Origin: Plasmopara viticola
Lineage: Eukaryota > Oomycota > Peronosporomycetes > Peronosporales > Peronosporaceae
DNA: 64,000 nt
Assembly: GCA_001695595.3 (NCBI GenBank)
Contig: MBPM02000030.1
Coordinates: 62,001-126,000, forward strand
Reading direction: 5' to 3'
Shown here: positions 30,466 to 40,615 of the stretch, one piece after another
Layout of the letters: every line of letters starts with the position of its first letter
Position numbering within the stretch: position 1 is the stretch's first letter
Made by a program: the position numbers and the translations under genes
Notes under the pieces: generated by a model
Databases searched by the model: none
Told to the model about the DNA's origin: nothing
What the model saw: only the letters and a program-made list of their open reading frames with translations

Positions 30466-31358
30466 ATGTGCTCACTCGTCTATGGTGTGTCGTGACACTG
30501 ATGCAGATTTTGCTTGTCTGACACTGCCAAAGTGCCTCTGGCCCCAAATTCATGGCCTCGACACGCTGCCATTTACAGATTCGTGGCAGCGTTGGTCCGC
30601 ACGTCTTTCGAGCCCGTTCTCAGATTCAGCAGTGGTCATTTTGCGACAAATGCCATTTACACATGCCGCAGGCACCTACGACCATAGGCAAATTGTCAAC
30701 GACCTATCCAACACTAGCAATAACAAAATCATTTTTTTTAAAGTTTGGAAGTTAAAGTGTGGGGAGAAAACGTCAAAGTAGCCTTTAAAGGCGACTCTGA
30801 AAAGTTGACGTTTTATTCACTGTCTAACGAGTTTAATGAACCTGACAACGGCGGATATGAAGCAATAATCGCGCAGATTATGAAAGACAAACACACGCAT
30901 GTTTTAAAGCTTTGCTTTTCAAATATGCTGCTTTAAGAGTTGGTCAAGGGCGTGAAAAAAAAACGAATGAATGAGATATGCGTTATGCTTTCAATTGTGG
31001 ACCGGATCAAATCCAGCAAAAGATGGGTAGGATTAGTGGATCGCTCGCAATAATTCGAAAATGTATTTTATTACAAAAATTGAGCATAGTCTCAGATTAT
31101 TGGTAGATAGGGAACGATTTCAATGATCCGCGTTGTGTTGGAGGTTACGACAACAATTGTGAAAAGCTGTACAAAATGGCAACTTTCCCTATCATAATCG
31201 TGAAGTTCCTCATTGCATGCTGACTACACTGCGTACGACCGATAAAGCTAACGACAAGATACCTACATTCCTTTTCCAGCTCCGTGATGTAAAAAAAGAA
31301 AAAAGCTCGACTGCCTGATCGAGGCGAGGTCTAAATTGTTGTCATCTAGTCAAGTATA
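30466..31358 (+). pseudogene. B-type WPxRxL-family pseudogene, copy 1
   Basis: The start reads CTCATGTGCTCACTCG where intact members have CTCATGGTCTCAACGCG, so a G is missing right after the ATG and the frame is lost at codon 2. The leader survives as HGLDTLPF and RWSARLSS, with Pro of the motif changed to Ser. The helical block DNGGYEAIIAQIM is open at 30745-30936. The remaining 400 bases are heavily decayed. The tail GTCAAGTATAACG at 31345-31360 marks the former stop. It shares its first lesion with copies at 37435 and 42079. Confidence 0.8.
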
Positions 31359-31381
31359 ACGACACAACGATGAGAAATGGA

Positions 31382-31530
31382 ACGTATCTGGATGGTTTGC
31401 ACATGATACACAATCTCTCGTGATGACCTTACGCGATAGTTTTAGCGAGTGGGAACAGGACTGAAGAAGCCCACACAGCAGCAGAGAAGACTTGACTCGT
31501 GTTCATTAAGAGATCGACGTTTGTTGCTTG
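31382..31530 (+). repeat. conserved 3' flank module (copy 11), shortened
   Basis: It has GGAACGTATCTGGATGG and ACATGATACACAATCTCTCG, then a deletion relative to others before GCAGAGAAGACTTGACTCG. Confidence 0.65.
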
Positions 31531-32761
31531 GTGAGGTAAAGAATAAATTCCAAGACAATATGTAATATAGAATTAAGGTTGTGACATACGTTGCTTTCGA
31601 CTGGACTTCTACTTCCTACTTTGTCGTACAATGAAGGCAACATGTATTAACTGCCAGACTCGAGCCTTCGAGGCTACAAGTCAGCGTCGTTTGGATGGAC
31701 GACTGAACTTGTCGAGTAAACAACGCGGATTTATTGCGAGAAAAGCTTAAGCGTAGTGACAATTTGCTGACAGGGACAATACGAACATACGGTGTCCATC
31801 CGTTACAATAATACATGGCCCTTACAAAGTGACGGTCATCAGCCGCGCTGCGCTGCATCGGCACCTCCGCTGTTCGCTTTGCTCGCATTTGCTCGCATTT
31901 CATATACGAGAATGAATCAAGCGGTCCATCAGTGAGCTCGACGCTGGACCCACCATTATAAATTCCTGCACGGTCCCGCTAAGTTGTCGGAATTTTTCAA
32001 TCACTTTAACATACGATGTACAATTCTGTGGCTCTTATCGTCACAATTTGACGGTGCACATAGCTATAGCCATATGTTTTCCAAGACTTCAGCTTTCACT
32101 TTGCCAATACACTAGCTAATTTAAGTAAGTCGCATCTTTGAACCGCAGCTGTGCGCTTCTCGGAGCCCGTACATCATCAGTACTTTAGCAGATGAAATAT
32201 TAAGAGTACAAAAAATTGCTGACCACCACAATTCGACATCACTTAAACTATTAACTTTATCGGAAATAAAGGCCAACTCATGACTTGAACCGGTGCAAGT
32301 GCGCGTGGCTGAAGCAAACTTGCGCGGGACAAGACTACTTTCTGATGCAGCAGCGGAAGCATTTAAGAAAACCGCAAAACTGGTGATAGAGACCACTTTG
32401 ATAGCACTTGAAGTATACGTGAGTAATGAAAAATAGGCAGATAGTACAGCATTTCCAAGGTTAGTATGTATATGCGAGGAACGAGCAATGCATTGTGGTG
32501 CGCAGTAGTTGTGCTTTATACGGAGAACATGCTAAATTTTTGTGGCAGGATGTAGAGGCGAGCAAATAGTCCATCCACAGACTTGTGGGGCGACTATTTG
32601 TCGCGCCGTTGTGCTGGCGTGGGCACAATTAGTGATATTAGAAGTCTTGTTTTTGCACGTGGCTCCCTCTTTGATAATATTACAATCTTACAGCGTACAT
32701 TCGGACTAGGTTTAGTCAGCGCGCGAACCAATATTTCTGTCTTATCGTGCAACCCAAGTCC
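31531..32761. other. array spacer and 5' flank of the 32818 gene
   Basis: The segment 31655-31820 matches DNA on the left of the young Copia element. The segment 32130-32400 matches 27770-28000. The recurring 5' flank (GTGGTGCGCAGTAGTTGTGC...CTTGTGGGGCGAC) lies at 32490-32640. No other gene is seen. Confidence 0.5.
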
Positions 32762-32778
32762 CTTCATTTTCTAGTTTA
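32762..32778 (+). promoter_or_regulatory. putative Inr/FPR core promoter
   Basis: CTTCATTTTCTAGTTTA lies 39 bases before the ATG at 32818. The initiator TCATT is kept and the right arm deviates. Confidence 0.45.
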
Positions 32779-32817
32779 CCTTCTACTTCTTCGCCAACTT
32801 TCAAGTCGACAAAAGTC

Positions 32818-33852
32818 ATGGTCTCGATGCGTCTACGGTCCGTTGTGACGCTGACAATTTTCGCTCTCCTAACAACTTGTAAGGGTGCCAAAGTGGCGGC
32901 AAGCGCCTATGGTGGTGCCGCAGAACCTCAAAGTCTTGGCCTCGACACGTTGCCTTCGACTGATCCACAGCGGCATTGGCCTGCACGTCTTTTGGGCCCG
33001 ATCTCATTTCTTAATGGCCTCGCGAAATCAGCAAAAAAGGTGTTTTCGCGAAAAGTGTCAGCCGCCTCACAGGAAAAAGCTGTGACGAAACTTTTTAACT
33101 CAAACGAAGTCAAAGAAGTGAACGCACAGAATTTTTTCAAGGATCAGCGGTTTCTCAAGTGGGAAAGTCAAGTTAAGAAACGATTCGGAGACAAGTCCGA
33201 AGAAATGATACTCACAACACTGTATAAACAGCTGAAAACTGACGACAATGGCGGAGTCGAAGCAATAATTGCGCAGGCTGTGAAGGACCGAACGACGCGT
33301 GATTTGGGACTCCGCTATGAGAAGTTGCTGCTACAAAAGTGGGTCGATGGCTTGAACGATAACAAGGCTGATAAGTTAATGCGGTATATGCGTTATGTGC
33401 AATATCGTGATCCAGATCAAGAGTCCGTGCATGCGGCAATGAGGCCAATGCTGGAACATGGAATACTCAATACCCATATCACTAATTTTCGGATGGCTTT
33501 TAAAAATGGAGCAGAAGATGCTCCTGCATTTCTAAGGAGTACATTTAATGTGATGAGTGGAGAAAGGAAGATGGCGGACGTTTTCAAAAATCCTGGTCCT
33601 GGTAAAGGTTTCAACGACAACGCCTTCCTATTTGAAAAACTTTACGAATCGTCTACTAACCCTAAGATAAGAAATGAGTTTCCCGGGTTTGTGCTGAAAC
33701 AACTGCGTGACAGCAAATGGGAAGACGACCAAATCTCGACATTTCTTCAACAGCTCAAGAGCCAACAGTTCTCGTCGGATGAATCTAAAAAACGGCTGGA
33801 CCCAGTGATCGATGGGATGATTGACATGTTAAAAAAACCTAGTCAAGCATAA
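32818..33852 (+). CDS. putative secreted effector, A-type WPxRxL family (344 aa)
   Basis: Starts at the conserved ATG with signal peptide MVSMRLRSVVTLTIFALLTT and GAKVAASA. Then SLGLDTLP and RHWPARLL. After the motif a short basic stretch KKVFSRKVS precedes the helical region; similar FSRQ/FARR strings occur at the same place in the 35431, 39311 and 43515 copies. The helical blocks are FFKDQRFLKW, DDNGGVEAIIAQAV, LGLRYEKLLLQKW, KLMRYMRYVQYRDPDQESVH, KMADVFKNP..KGFNDNAFLFEKLYE and FPGFVLKQL. It ends KKPSQA, followed by the 3' module. Single exon, no lesions. It most resembles the pseudogene at 28521, suggesting a local duplication. Predicted secreted; role unknown. Confidence 0.87.
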   Translation: MVSMRLRSVVTLTIFALLTTCKGAKVAASAYGGAAEPQSLGLDTLPSTDPQRHWPARLLGPISFLNGLAKSAKKVFSRKVSAASQEKAVTKLFNSNEVKEVNAQNFFKDQRFLKWESQVKKRFGDKSEEMILTTLYKQLKTDDNGGVEAIIAQAVKDRTTRDLGLRYEKLLLQKWVDGLNDNKADKLMRYMRYVQYRDPDQESVHAAMRPMLEHGILNTHITNFRMAFKNGAEDAPAFLRSTFNVMSGERKMADVFKNPGPGKGFNDNAFLFEKLYESSTNPKIRNEFPGFVLKQLRDSKWEDDQISTFLQQLKSQQFSSDESKKRLDPVIDGMIDMLKKPSQA

Positions 33853-33873
33853 CGATCGGCGATGGAGGCGCAG

Positions 33874-34110
33874 CGGTATGTACGCGGATGTTTTTACACT
33901 TGAGGTACGATTTCTCGCGGTGACGTTATGTGTTGCTTCTGTGCTTGTATAGTGTCTGTAGCTAAAGCGAGTGAAAACGTGACTGGAGAAGGGCCTGCGT
34001 CAGTAGCAGCGAAGACATGACTCGTGCTATTAGAGAGAGTAAAGCTTGGTACTAGGCTCGCCAGAATAGCAAGGTGTCGTCTGACTACAAGGATTGCATG
34101 CTAATAATTG
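33874..34110 (+). repeat. conserved 3' flank module (copy 12)
   Basis: It starts GCGGTATGTACGCGGATG and the core reads TTGAGGTACGATTTCTCGCGG. The distal part is nearly the same as copy 10 (GTCGTCTGACTACAAGGATTGC), tying these two genes together. Confidence 0.8.
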
Positions 34111-35375
34111 AGGCAGTTGAATAAGGTAAATACATTCGCATTGCGTTCAATGGTAATATTAGTCGACAATCGTCCAGTGTGTGTCTATCAATCACATGAC
34201 ATCTACTTTTCGGATCCGTTGTCGCATTGGCCTAATTATTTAGTCTGCGCTATGATTTATGGGGATCATTTCTTTTGACCAAATGGCCTTTGCTTGCTTC
34301 TCTGCCGTGCAGCGTAGGCAAGGGACGAAGGTACTATTTCCAGTTCATCCGGCATTACCCGACGTGAGTTTACAGCGCTCTTTGGAAAGACTATTGAACT
34401 TGTCGGTGGACATAGTGTGAGCGAGATTGCTCAAAGGATGGTACGAAATTGATAGGAACAACTACGTGTTGTCACTCACAATGATACGCATGGCCTTTAC
34501 AAACCATGCTTGATTGACAGTGAACAGCGGCGCTGCGGTTCGCTTTGTTCGCTTAAATGTCTGGAAAGTGAAATGAGCGGCTTATAAATGGCTTTCTGAT
34601 AATTTAAGCTAATCATCTGTTGATTTTTTCAGGGTACATACGAAATATGTTGAATACGGGAGAAACGCCAATTAGCTTAATTAGCATCCATAAAAAATGT
34701 CAGCTGGATGCGTGTTGAGAGCCAACACATGTGGGTGCGAGCGTGTTGCCGAAGCAAACGTGCGTGGGAAGGGAAGATTACTGTTGATGTAAAGGTGCAA
34801 CAAATTTATTTAACATTCCTGTACGATCCGTTGTTGGCTTGCAACAAATTCAGTAAACTGGACAAGTGGGTAAAAAAGGTTAACGAGAGAAAATAATATA
34901 TATAATTTATCGGTATCACAGGAAAAGCCATATTTTTGATTTGCATCAGCATGTGTTCGGTAGAGATACCTTTTCAATAAGGGAACAAATTAAAATGGTA
35001 TCTCTAATGACCCCATGTTTAGCATTTATCAATGCAAATTACCGAAAAATGGTCGTCGAAGTAGTACAGCGTAAGATTGTCGTGGTGCGCAAGAAACGAG
35101 CAAGACATGGCGGTGCGCAGTAGTGATGCTTCGTGCAATGAGCAGACACAGAGATTGTATGAGGGTATTGGTGTGGGCACGTAACCCGCTATCCGCAAAC
35201 TTGAAAGGCTAGTTGTGTGTTGCCATAGAAATTATGGGCACGATATTTAAAAAAATAGAAGCCCTTTGGCGACTCGTTAAACGTGGAACCCTTTTTCTTA
35301 GAGAAAAAAATGGCGTATGTTTTGACCTGGGATCGTGAACAGCGCATTGTGTGCCTCGTAGAGCACCCTCCGTCC
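34111..35375. other. array spacer and 5' flank
   Basis: The block 34730-34900 (GCGTGGGAAGGGAAGATTAC, GGTAAAAAAGGTTAACGAGAG) is related to 12600-12725 and 38690-38760. The segment 35095-35230 is the recurring 5' flank (GGCGGTGCGCAGTAGTGATGC). No gene is seen. Confidence 0.5.
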
Positions 35376-35392
35376 CATCATTCTCCATTTTA
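35376..35392 (+). promoter_or_regulatory. Inr/FPR-type site upstream of the nonsense-carrying copy
   Basis: CATCATTCTCCATTTTA lies 39 bases before the ATG at 35431. It is almost the same as the site before the intact 39311 gene, so transcription may persist. Confidence 0.5.
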
Positions 35393-35430
35393 CCTTCGTT
35401 CACCTACCAACATCGAAGCCTACAAAGCAC

Positions 35431-36415
35431 ATGGTCTCAACGCGTCTACGGTGCGTCGTGACGCTGACAATATTCGCTCTTTTGACACTCTGCCAGACTG
35501 GCAAGGTGGTGGCGGGAGCCTCTGGTGCTGCGGGGCATCAAAAACATAGCCTCGACACGCTGCCGTATACCGATCCGCCGCGGCGATGGCCTTTCCGTCT
35601 CTTGTGATCCTTCTCATCTACATCGATTGGAGAGAAACTCAAAAATTTATCACCAGGAAAGTTTTTCTCGCGACAAAAGGCATCTTTCCGCGCCGCATCC
35701 TTACTTGAAAAACAGAAAAAGGTGGATCGCTTTTTCCGCAAAAACAAAGTGAGAGAGGTGAAGACCGAAGACATGTTTAAGAGTGTGGAATTCGAAAAGT
35801 GGAGAAAACAAGCCGAGGCAGCCGCGGGACGTGACTCTAAAAATTTGATGTTTGACACACTATATAGAGAGTTCAGAGACCGTGACAACGGCAGATTCGA
35901 AGCAATTATCGCGCAGGCTATGAAAGACCAAGAGACGGAAGGTTTGGCACTTCGCTTCGAGGATCGGCTGCTTGATCAGTGGGTCGACGGCTTAAGAAAT
36001 GACGACTTACAGCATATAAAGAAGTATATGCGTTATGTGCAATATCGTGCCCCGCACGAACGGTCCGTACATTTAAGATTGCAGCAAAAGTTAGAGGAAG
36101 AGTTCATGGATAATCGGGTCGCTGCTTATGAGTCGGCGATGAAAGAGATTCTTAAAAAAGAAATTAATCATTACCGAAATTGAGTAATGATAGGGAATCA
36201 GGGGACGTTTTTGAAGGTAAGCATTGTGAAAGGTTTCGGCAACTATGCCTTTTTAATTGATAAGCCTAACAAAAAGGCGACTGACTTAACATTAAATGTG
36301 AACTTTTCCGACTTCATGCTGACTACACTCTGATTTTTTTAACTAGCTCAAGAATCAAAACTTTTCGCCTGCTTTCCGAAATTAGCTGGATCCAATTATC
36401 GAGGCGATGGCTTAG
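35431..36415 (+). pseudogene. A-type WPxRxL-family gene with early nonsense codon
   Basis: The ATG at 35431 opens a normal signal peptide (MVSTRLRCVVTLTIFALLTL), HSLDTLP and RRWPFRLL. The next codon is TGA (35605-35607) where the 39311 gene has TTA. The frame then continues open for another 192 codons to 36183 with the normal linker (SIGEKLKNLSPGKFFSRQ) and first helical region (VEFEKW, RFEAIIAQAM, LALRFEDRLLDQW). After a second lesion near 36175 the C-terminal block is in other frames (GGACGTTTTTGAAGG, CTTCATGCTGACTACACTC). The natural product would be a 58-residue peptide ending exactly at the motif. Decay after the motif is light, so inactivation is probably recent. Confidence 0.85.
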
Positions 36416-36460
36416 ACGTTCGCATCTAATCAAGTCAAACAATTCGACAACAAGGATGCA

Positions 36461-36670
36461 CTGGTACGTATGCGGGTGTTTACACATGATGCACAATCTC
36501 TCGCGTTGACGTTATGTGTTGATGTTGTATTGGTATTGTTTCTGTAGTAGAAACATGTCCTCTGCCAGTAGCAGAAAATCCTGAGCTCGTTTTGATTGGA
36601 AGAGCGACGACTGGTGGGTAGCAAGGGATTTATCTGAGCACAGGACCAGCATGTCGGCTGTTCACTTTTC
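36461..36670 (+). repeat. conserved 3' flank module (copy 13)
   Basis: CTGGTACGTATGCGGGTG, ACATGATGCACAATCTCTCG and GAAGAGCGACGACTGGTGGG. It closely matches copy 14, mirroring the close match of the neighbouring genes. Confidence 0.75.
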
Positions 36671-37434
36671 AAGGCCTTTTGGTGAGGTAATTACATTTTA
36701 GCGAGAATGGATATATATACCTTTTTTCAAATCAAACGGAAAAAATATATTTAAATGAAAAAATCTACCTTGGATCACAACTTTTCCTATTCACGAGGTG
36801 CACATAACTTTAGCCCATCATCTATTAGAATATCCAGCTGTAGAGGTCTGTACATACGAGAATAGTTAAGCAGAGAATATATAATGAATGCTAAAATAAC
36901 GCCGATTGACACAATAAACAGCCAGGCGACATTAACAACTGTGTCGACTTTATGCGTGACAAAGGCCGACGCATGATGATGCGAACGGGCGCGAGCGTGC
37001 GCAGTCACCTGCGTGATTGGAAAGATAGGTTTTACTGTGGTAGTATGCGTCAAATCTATTTGGATATTCCGAGGTCGTGCAACGAATTTTCTTTATGTCA
37101 ATTCCTCATAGTGTTGGTGGGACACACAAGCAGTTAATATGGTGGCCCACGTCAAGCAAGACTAACTTAAGGTAGATATTGGCCGATACAACCACCATTC
37201 CCAGCTCTACGTGGGAGTGCTTATAATAAAAAATCGAGCCTGCGCTGTACTGCGCATTATTTGTGCTTTATACAGAGTATTCAGACACTATGTAGCAGGG
37301 TGTAGTCATTCAAAAACTTGTGAGGCAAATGCAGTTGTGTTGCACAATTATTAAGAAATACAGGTCGTTTGTCAGCCTGCAATTTTGACAGATCAGAGAA
37401 CATTCCTCTGCCAACTTTGAATTCAACAAAGCTC
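36671..37434. other. A-to-B spacer and 5' flank of B copy 2
   Basis: The segment 36950-37100 (GACGCATGATGATGCGAACGGG) is nearly the same as 41235-41360. The segment 37255-37345 (CATTCAAAAACTTGTGAGGC) is the unoccupied counterpart of the SINE-like insertion at 41638. Confidence 0.65.
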
Positions 37435-38328
37435 ATGTGCACACTCGTCTACGATGTGTCGGAACGCTCGGGCAGCTTTTGCCTATCTAACGCTTTATCA
37501 GACTGCCAAAGTGACGGCGAGAGCCTCTGGATCTGTGGATAACCAAATTTATGGCCTAGACACGCTGCCATTTATCAATCCGCGGCAGCGTTGGTCTGCA
37601 CGTCACTTGAGCCCATTTTCAAATTGACACCTTTAATGGGGATTCACGAATCTAGGTATTTTTGTGATAAGGTCATATGTGAAAGACCCATTTAACCTAA
37701 CAATGTTAAAGAGGTGAAAGATTCTGAAGTTCAAGAAGTGAGAAGAAGAAGTCAAGGCAGCAGTGGGAAGCGACTTTGAAGAGTGGTGTTTATACACTGT
37801 CTATAGAGTTTGGTGCACGCGACAACGGCGGGTCGCCGCGCGGAATTTGAAAACAAACACACGCATTCTTTGGCACTTCGCTTTGAGAAAGAGAGGGATG
37901 AGGTAGATGGGTATATGCGGTACACGTTTTATCGTACACCGGATACAAGGGCTGCAAATTTGTAATTGCAGCAAAAGATGGGTAAGAGTAGCGGATCGCT
38001 AGCTAGAATATGAAGATCGCTCAACGTGGAGTAGCTTCTTTGCACAAAAGAGTGCATTACTTCAGGATGGTGAGTGGGTAGCGAACATTTTCAACGATCT
38101 GGTTCGTGTTAAAGATTTCGACTACCAGATCTTCCTGTTTTGGCATATTTACAAACAGGTGGCTCGCCCTTATTATTAATGTGAACTTCCCCAATTTCAT
38201 GCTGAATTCACTGCGTGAGGCAAATGGGCTAACGACAAAATCTCCACGTTTCTTTCTCAGCGCCGGAAAAAAAAATATCAAAAGCTAGAACCAATCATCA
38301 AGGCGATGATCAAGTCGTTGCTCGATAC
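37435..38328 (+). pseudogene. B-type WPxRxL-family pseudogene, copy 2
   Basis: The start CTCATGTGCACACTCG carries the same missing base as B copy 1. The leader survives as YGLDTLPF and RWSARHLS. It matches B copy 3 (42079) closely over nearly 900 bases and shares its lesions, for example GACAACGGCGGGTCGCCGCGC and the GTGGGTAGCGAACATTTTC block. Clearly it was already a pseudogene before duplication. Its 3' module is missing: homology to other copies stops at GGATGCCCC (38338-38346). Confidence 0.82.
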
Positions 38329-38346
38329 AACGATAAGGATGCCCCT

Positions 38347-38700
38347 AGATAAGTGGACAATTCGGTAAAAAAGAAGAGAGCGAGAGATGAGGATGTCGAG
38401 ACGAAGATAAGCTCAAAAATTCAGTGCATCAGCAACCAGCTCGACTGCCTAGCCACGTGAAAAATTATAGTCGAGCACCAGACCCTTGCTGACGTTGTGT
38501 CAACGGTGCAGCACTCGCATTGGCTATCAATTCCCGATAATGCTAGTCCTGCTCTCGCGCGACTTCACAAGGTTCTGACAGACCATAAACCACATACTGC
38601 CTACGCATTGTACCCTTCAAATCCGATTTTTTCGTCGTCTAATGCGGAAGATGAGGAAGAAGGGCCATTGCCGTAATCCGAGTTGCCAAATCGAAGACTC
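38347..38700 (+). pseudogene. coding-like fragment of unknown origin inside the array
   Basis: The sequence after B copy 2 is not family DNA. In one frame 38365-38676 reads as a lysine-rich start (KKRARDEDVETK), a stretch DCLAT, one TGA (38458-38460), then EHQTLADVVSTVQHSHW, LSIPDNASPALARLHKVLT, YALYPSN and an acidic AEDEEEGPLP ending in TAA. Composition and the single interrupting stop suggest a captured exon or transposon piece. I do not recognise it. It replaces the 3' module that should follow B copy 2. Confidence 0.4.
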
Positions 38701-39256
38701 TGAACAAGTCGATCCCAGACTGGGCTACTGATAGAAAAGGCTAATGAGAGAAAACAATATGCATGCTTTCATTGGTATCATAAGCTCGTCAGAAAAAGCG
38801 CACGTTTTAAATTCGCATGACATCGGAGAAATCATTTCAGTTGAGAAATTAAGTGGAACGGTATCACTAACGAACACATGTTTAGCGTTCATCATTGCAG
38901 CTAATTGATCGGAATAGAACAGCGAACGAGCATTTAGATGCGTGTATGCAAGAAACGAGCAAAACGTGGTGGTGTGCAGTAGTCAATCTTTGTACAATGA
39001 GCACATACAGAGAATGTATGAAAGTGTCGGTCCGAGCACGAAACTCGCGACCCGCAGACTTGAAAGGCTACTTGCTGCCCCGCTAACGAGAATAATGGGC
39101 ACGATACTTAAAATAGAGGCTGTTTGGCGAGGTTTCAACGCGGTACCTTTTTTTCAAAAACACCGTATTCTCCTGCTTCTAGTGGCGCATAGTTTGACTA
39201 GGGTTTTGTCGAATCGTGAACAGCGCATTGTGTGCCTCACAGAGCACCCTTTTCCC
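38701..39256. other. 5' flank of the 39311 gene
   Basis: GGCTAATGAGAGAAAACAAT (about 38740) and GTGTGCAGTAGTCAATC with the following CGACCCGCAGACTTGAAAGG (about 38970-39070) are the recurring 5' flank. The gene's frame is open across 38942-39310, but this part is flank, not protein. Confidence 0.6.
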
Positions 39257-39273
39257 TTCATTCTCCATTTTAC
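39257..39273 (+). promoter_or_regulatory. oomycete Inr/FPR-type core promoter
   Basis: CTTCATTCTCCATTTTA is a strong match to the oomycete initiator plus flanking element, 37 bases before the ATG at 39311. Confidence 0.6.
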
Positions 39274-39310
39274 CTTCTTTCACTTACCAACACCGCAGTC
39301 GACAAAGCAC

Positions 39311-40342
39311 ATGGTCTCAACGCGTATACGGTGCGTCGTGACGCTTACAATCTTCGCTCTTGCAACACTCTGTCAGACCGCCAAAGTGGTGGCGAGAGCC
39401 TCTCGTGGTGCGGAGCCCCAAAACCATGGCCTCGACACGCTGCCATTTACTGATTTGCGGCGGCGATGGCCTGCTCGTCTCTTGTTATCCTTTTCAAGTA
39501 CATCAGTTGGAGAGAGACTCAAAAGTTCACCACTGGGAAAGATTTTCTCGCGACAAAAGCCATCCTTCCACGCCGCAAACTTTCACAAAAAGAGGGAAAT
39601 CGTGGAACGCCTTTTCCACACTAATAAAGTCAAAGAGGTGGATGCAGAAAACATGTTTAAGAGTTCGGAGTTCAAAAAGTGGAGTGCAGACGTCAAGGCA
39701 GCCGTGGGACGTGACTCTGAAAAGTTGATGTTCCAGACATTGTCGAAAGAATTCAATAAACACGATAACGGCGGAATTGAAGCATTACTCGTGCAGGCTA
39801 TGAAAGACAAAAAGACGGAAGCTTTGGCCCTCCGCTTTGAGAATCGGTTGCTTGATGAGTGGTCCGAGGGCTTGAAAGAAGACAAATTGGAGTTTATAAA
39901 GAAGTATATGCGCTATGTGCTTTATCGTGACCCGCACCAACAGTCCGTACATTTGAACATGCAGCGAAAGCTGGGCGGCGGATCCATGGACAATCGGATC
40001 GCTTCTTACAATATCGTGATCAACGATAATGGCGGAACCCCCTTACAAAAACTGGATCATTACTTCAAAATGGTAAGCAGTGATAGGAAAATTGGGGACG
40101 TTTTTAAAGGTACGCATTCTGTGAAAGGTTTCGACAACTATGCCTTTCTTTTCGAAAAGCTTTACAAAAAGGCGACTGACCCTACAATAAACGTGAACTT
40201 CCCCAACTTCATGCTGACTACACTGCGGAAGGCTGAGTGGTCTGACCAAGAAATCTCCGCTTTTTATCACCAGCTCAAGAATCAAAAGTTCTCGCCTGAT
40301 TTCCAAAAAGAAGTGGATCCACTAATCAAGGCGATGACTTAG
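39311..40342 (+). CDS. putative secreted effector, A-type WPxRxL family (343 aa)
   Basis: The frame is open from 38942, giving a 466-codon ORF, but the conserved start and the promoter-like site at 39257 place the protein start at 39311. Signal peptide MVSTRIRCVVTLTIFALATL with AKVVARA; NHGLDTLPF; RRRWPARLL; linker SVGERLKSSPLGKIFSRQ. The helical blocks are MFKSSEFKKW, HDNGGIEALLVQAM, LALRFENRLLDEW, FIKKYMRYVLYRDPHQQSVH, KIGDVFKGT..KGFDNYAFLFEKLYK and FPNFMLTTLRKAEW. It ends IKAMT with TAG; in-frame relics of the longer SNQV-type tail follow. The nonsense-bearing copy at 35431 is its closest relative. Confidence 0.87.
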   Translation: MVSTRIRCVVTLTIFALATLCQTAKVVARASRGAEPQNHGLDTLPFTDLRRRWPARLLLSFSSTSVGERLKSSPLGKIFSRQKPSFHAANFHKKREIVERLFHTNKVKEVDAENMFKSSEFKKWSADVKAAVGRDSEKLMFQTLSKEFNKHDNGGIEALLVQAMKDKKTEALALRFENRLLDEWSEGLKEDKLEFIKKYMRYVLYRDPHQQSVHLNMQRKLGGGSMDNRIASYNIVINDNGGTPLQKLDHYFKMVSSDRKIGDVFKGTHSVKGFDNYAFLFEKLYKKATDPTINVNFPNFMLTTLRKAEWSDQEISAFYHQLKNQKFSPDFQKEVDPLIKAMT

Positions 40343-40388
40343 ACGTTGGTGTCAAATCAAGTCTAACAATACAATGATAAGGGTACCT

Positions 40389-40615
40389 TGGTACGTATGC
40401 GAGCCTTTACACATGATGCACAATCTCTCGCGTTGACGTCATGTGTTATTATTGAATCGATACTGTTTCTGTAGTGAAAACAGGATCCTCCATCAGCAGC
40501 AGAGAAGACTTGACTCGTATTGACCAGGAGAGCGACGCTTGGTGGGGCAGCAAGGGTGTCATCTAAATTCGCGTCCAGCACGTCAGCTGTCCACGTTTCG
40601 AGGCATTTAAGTGAG
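40389..40615 (+). repeat. conserved 3' flank module (copy 14)
   Basis: TTGGTACGTATGCGAGCC, ACATGATGCACAATCTCTCG and AGAGCGACGCTTGGTGGGGC. The last string shows the undisturbed form of the Copia target site at 13868. Confidence 0.75.

Noticed and set aside
38942..39310. 123-codon upstream extension of the 39311 gene
   Set aside because: The extension overlaps the recurring 5' flank repeat and lies upstream of the promoter-like site; no family member conserves it as protein.
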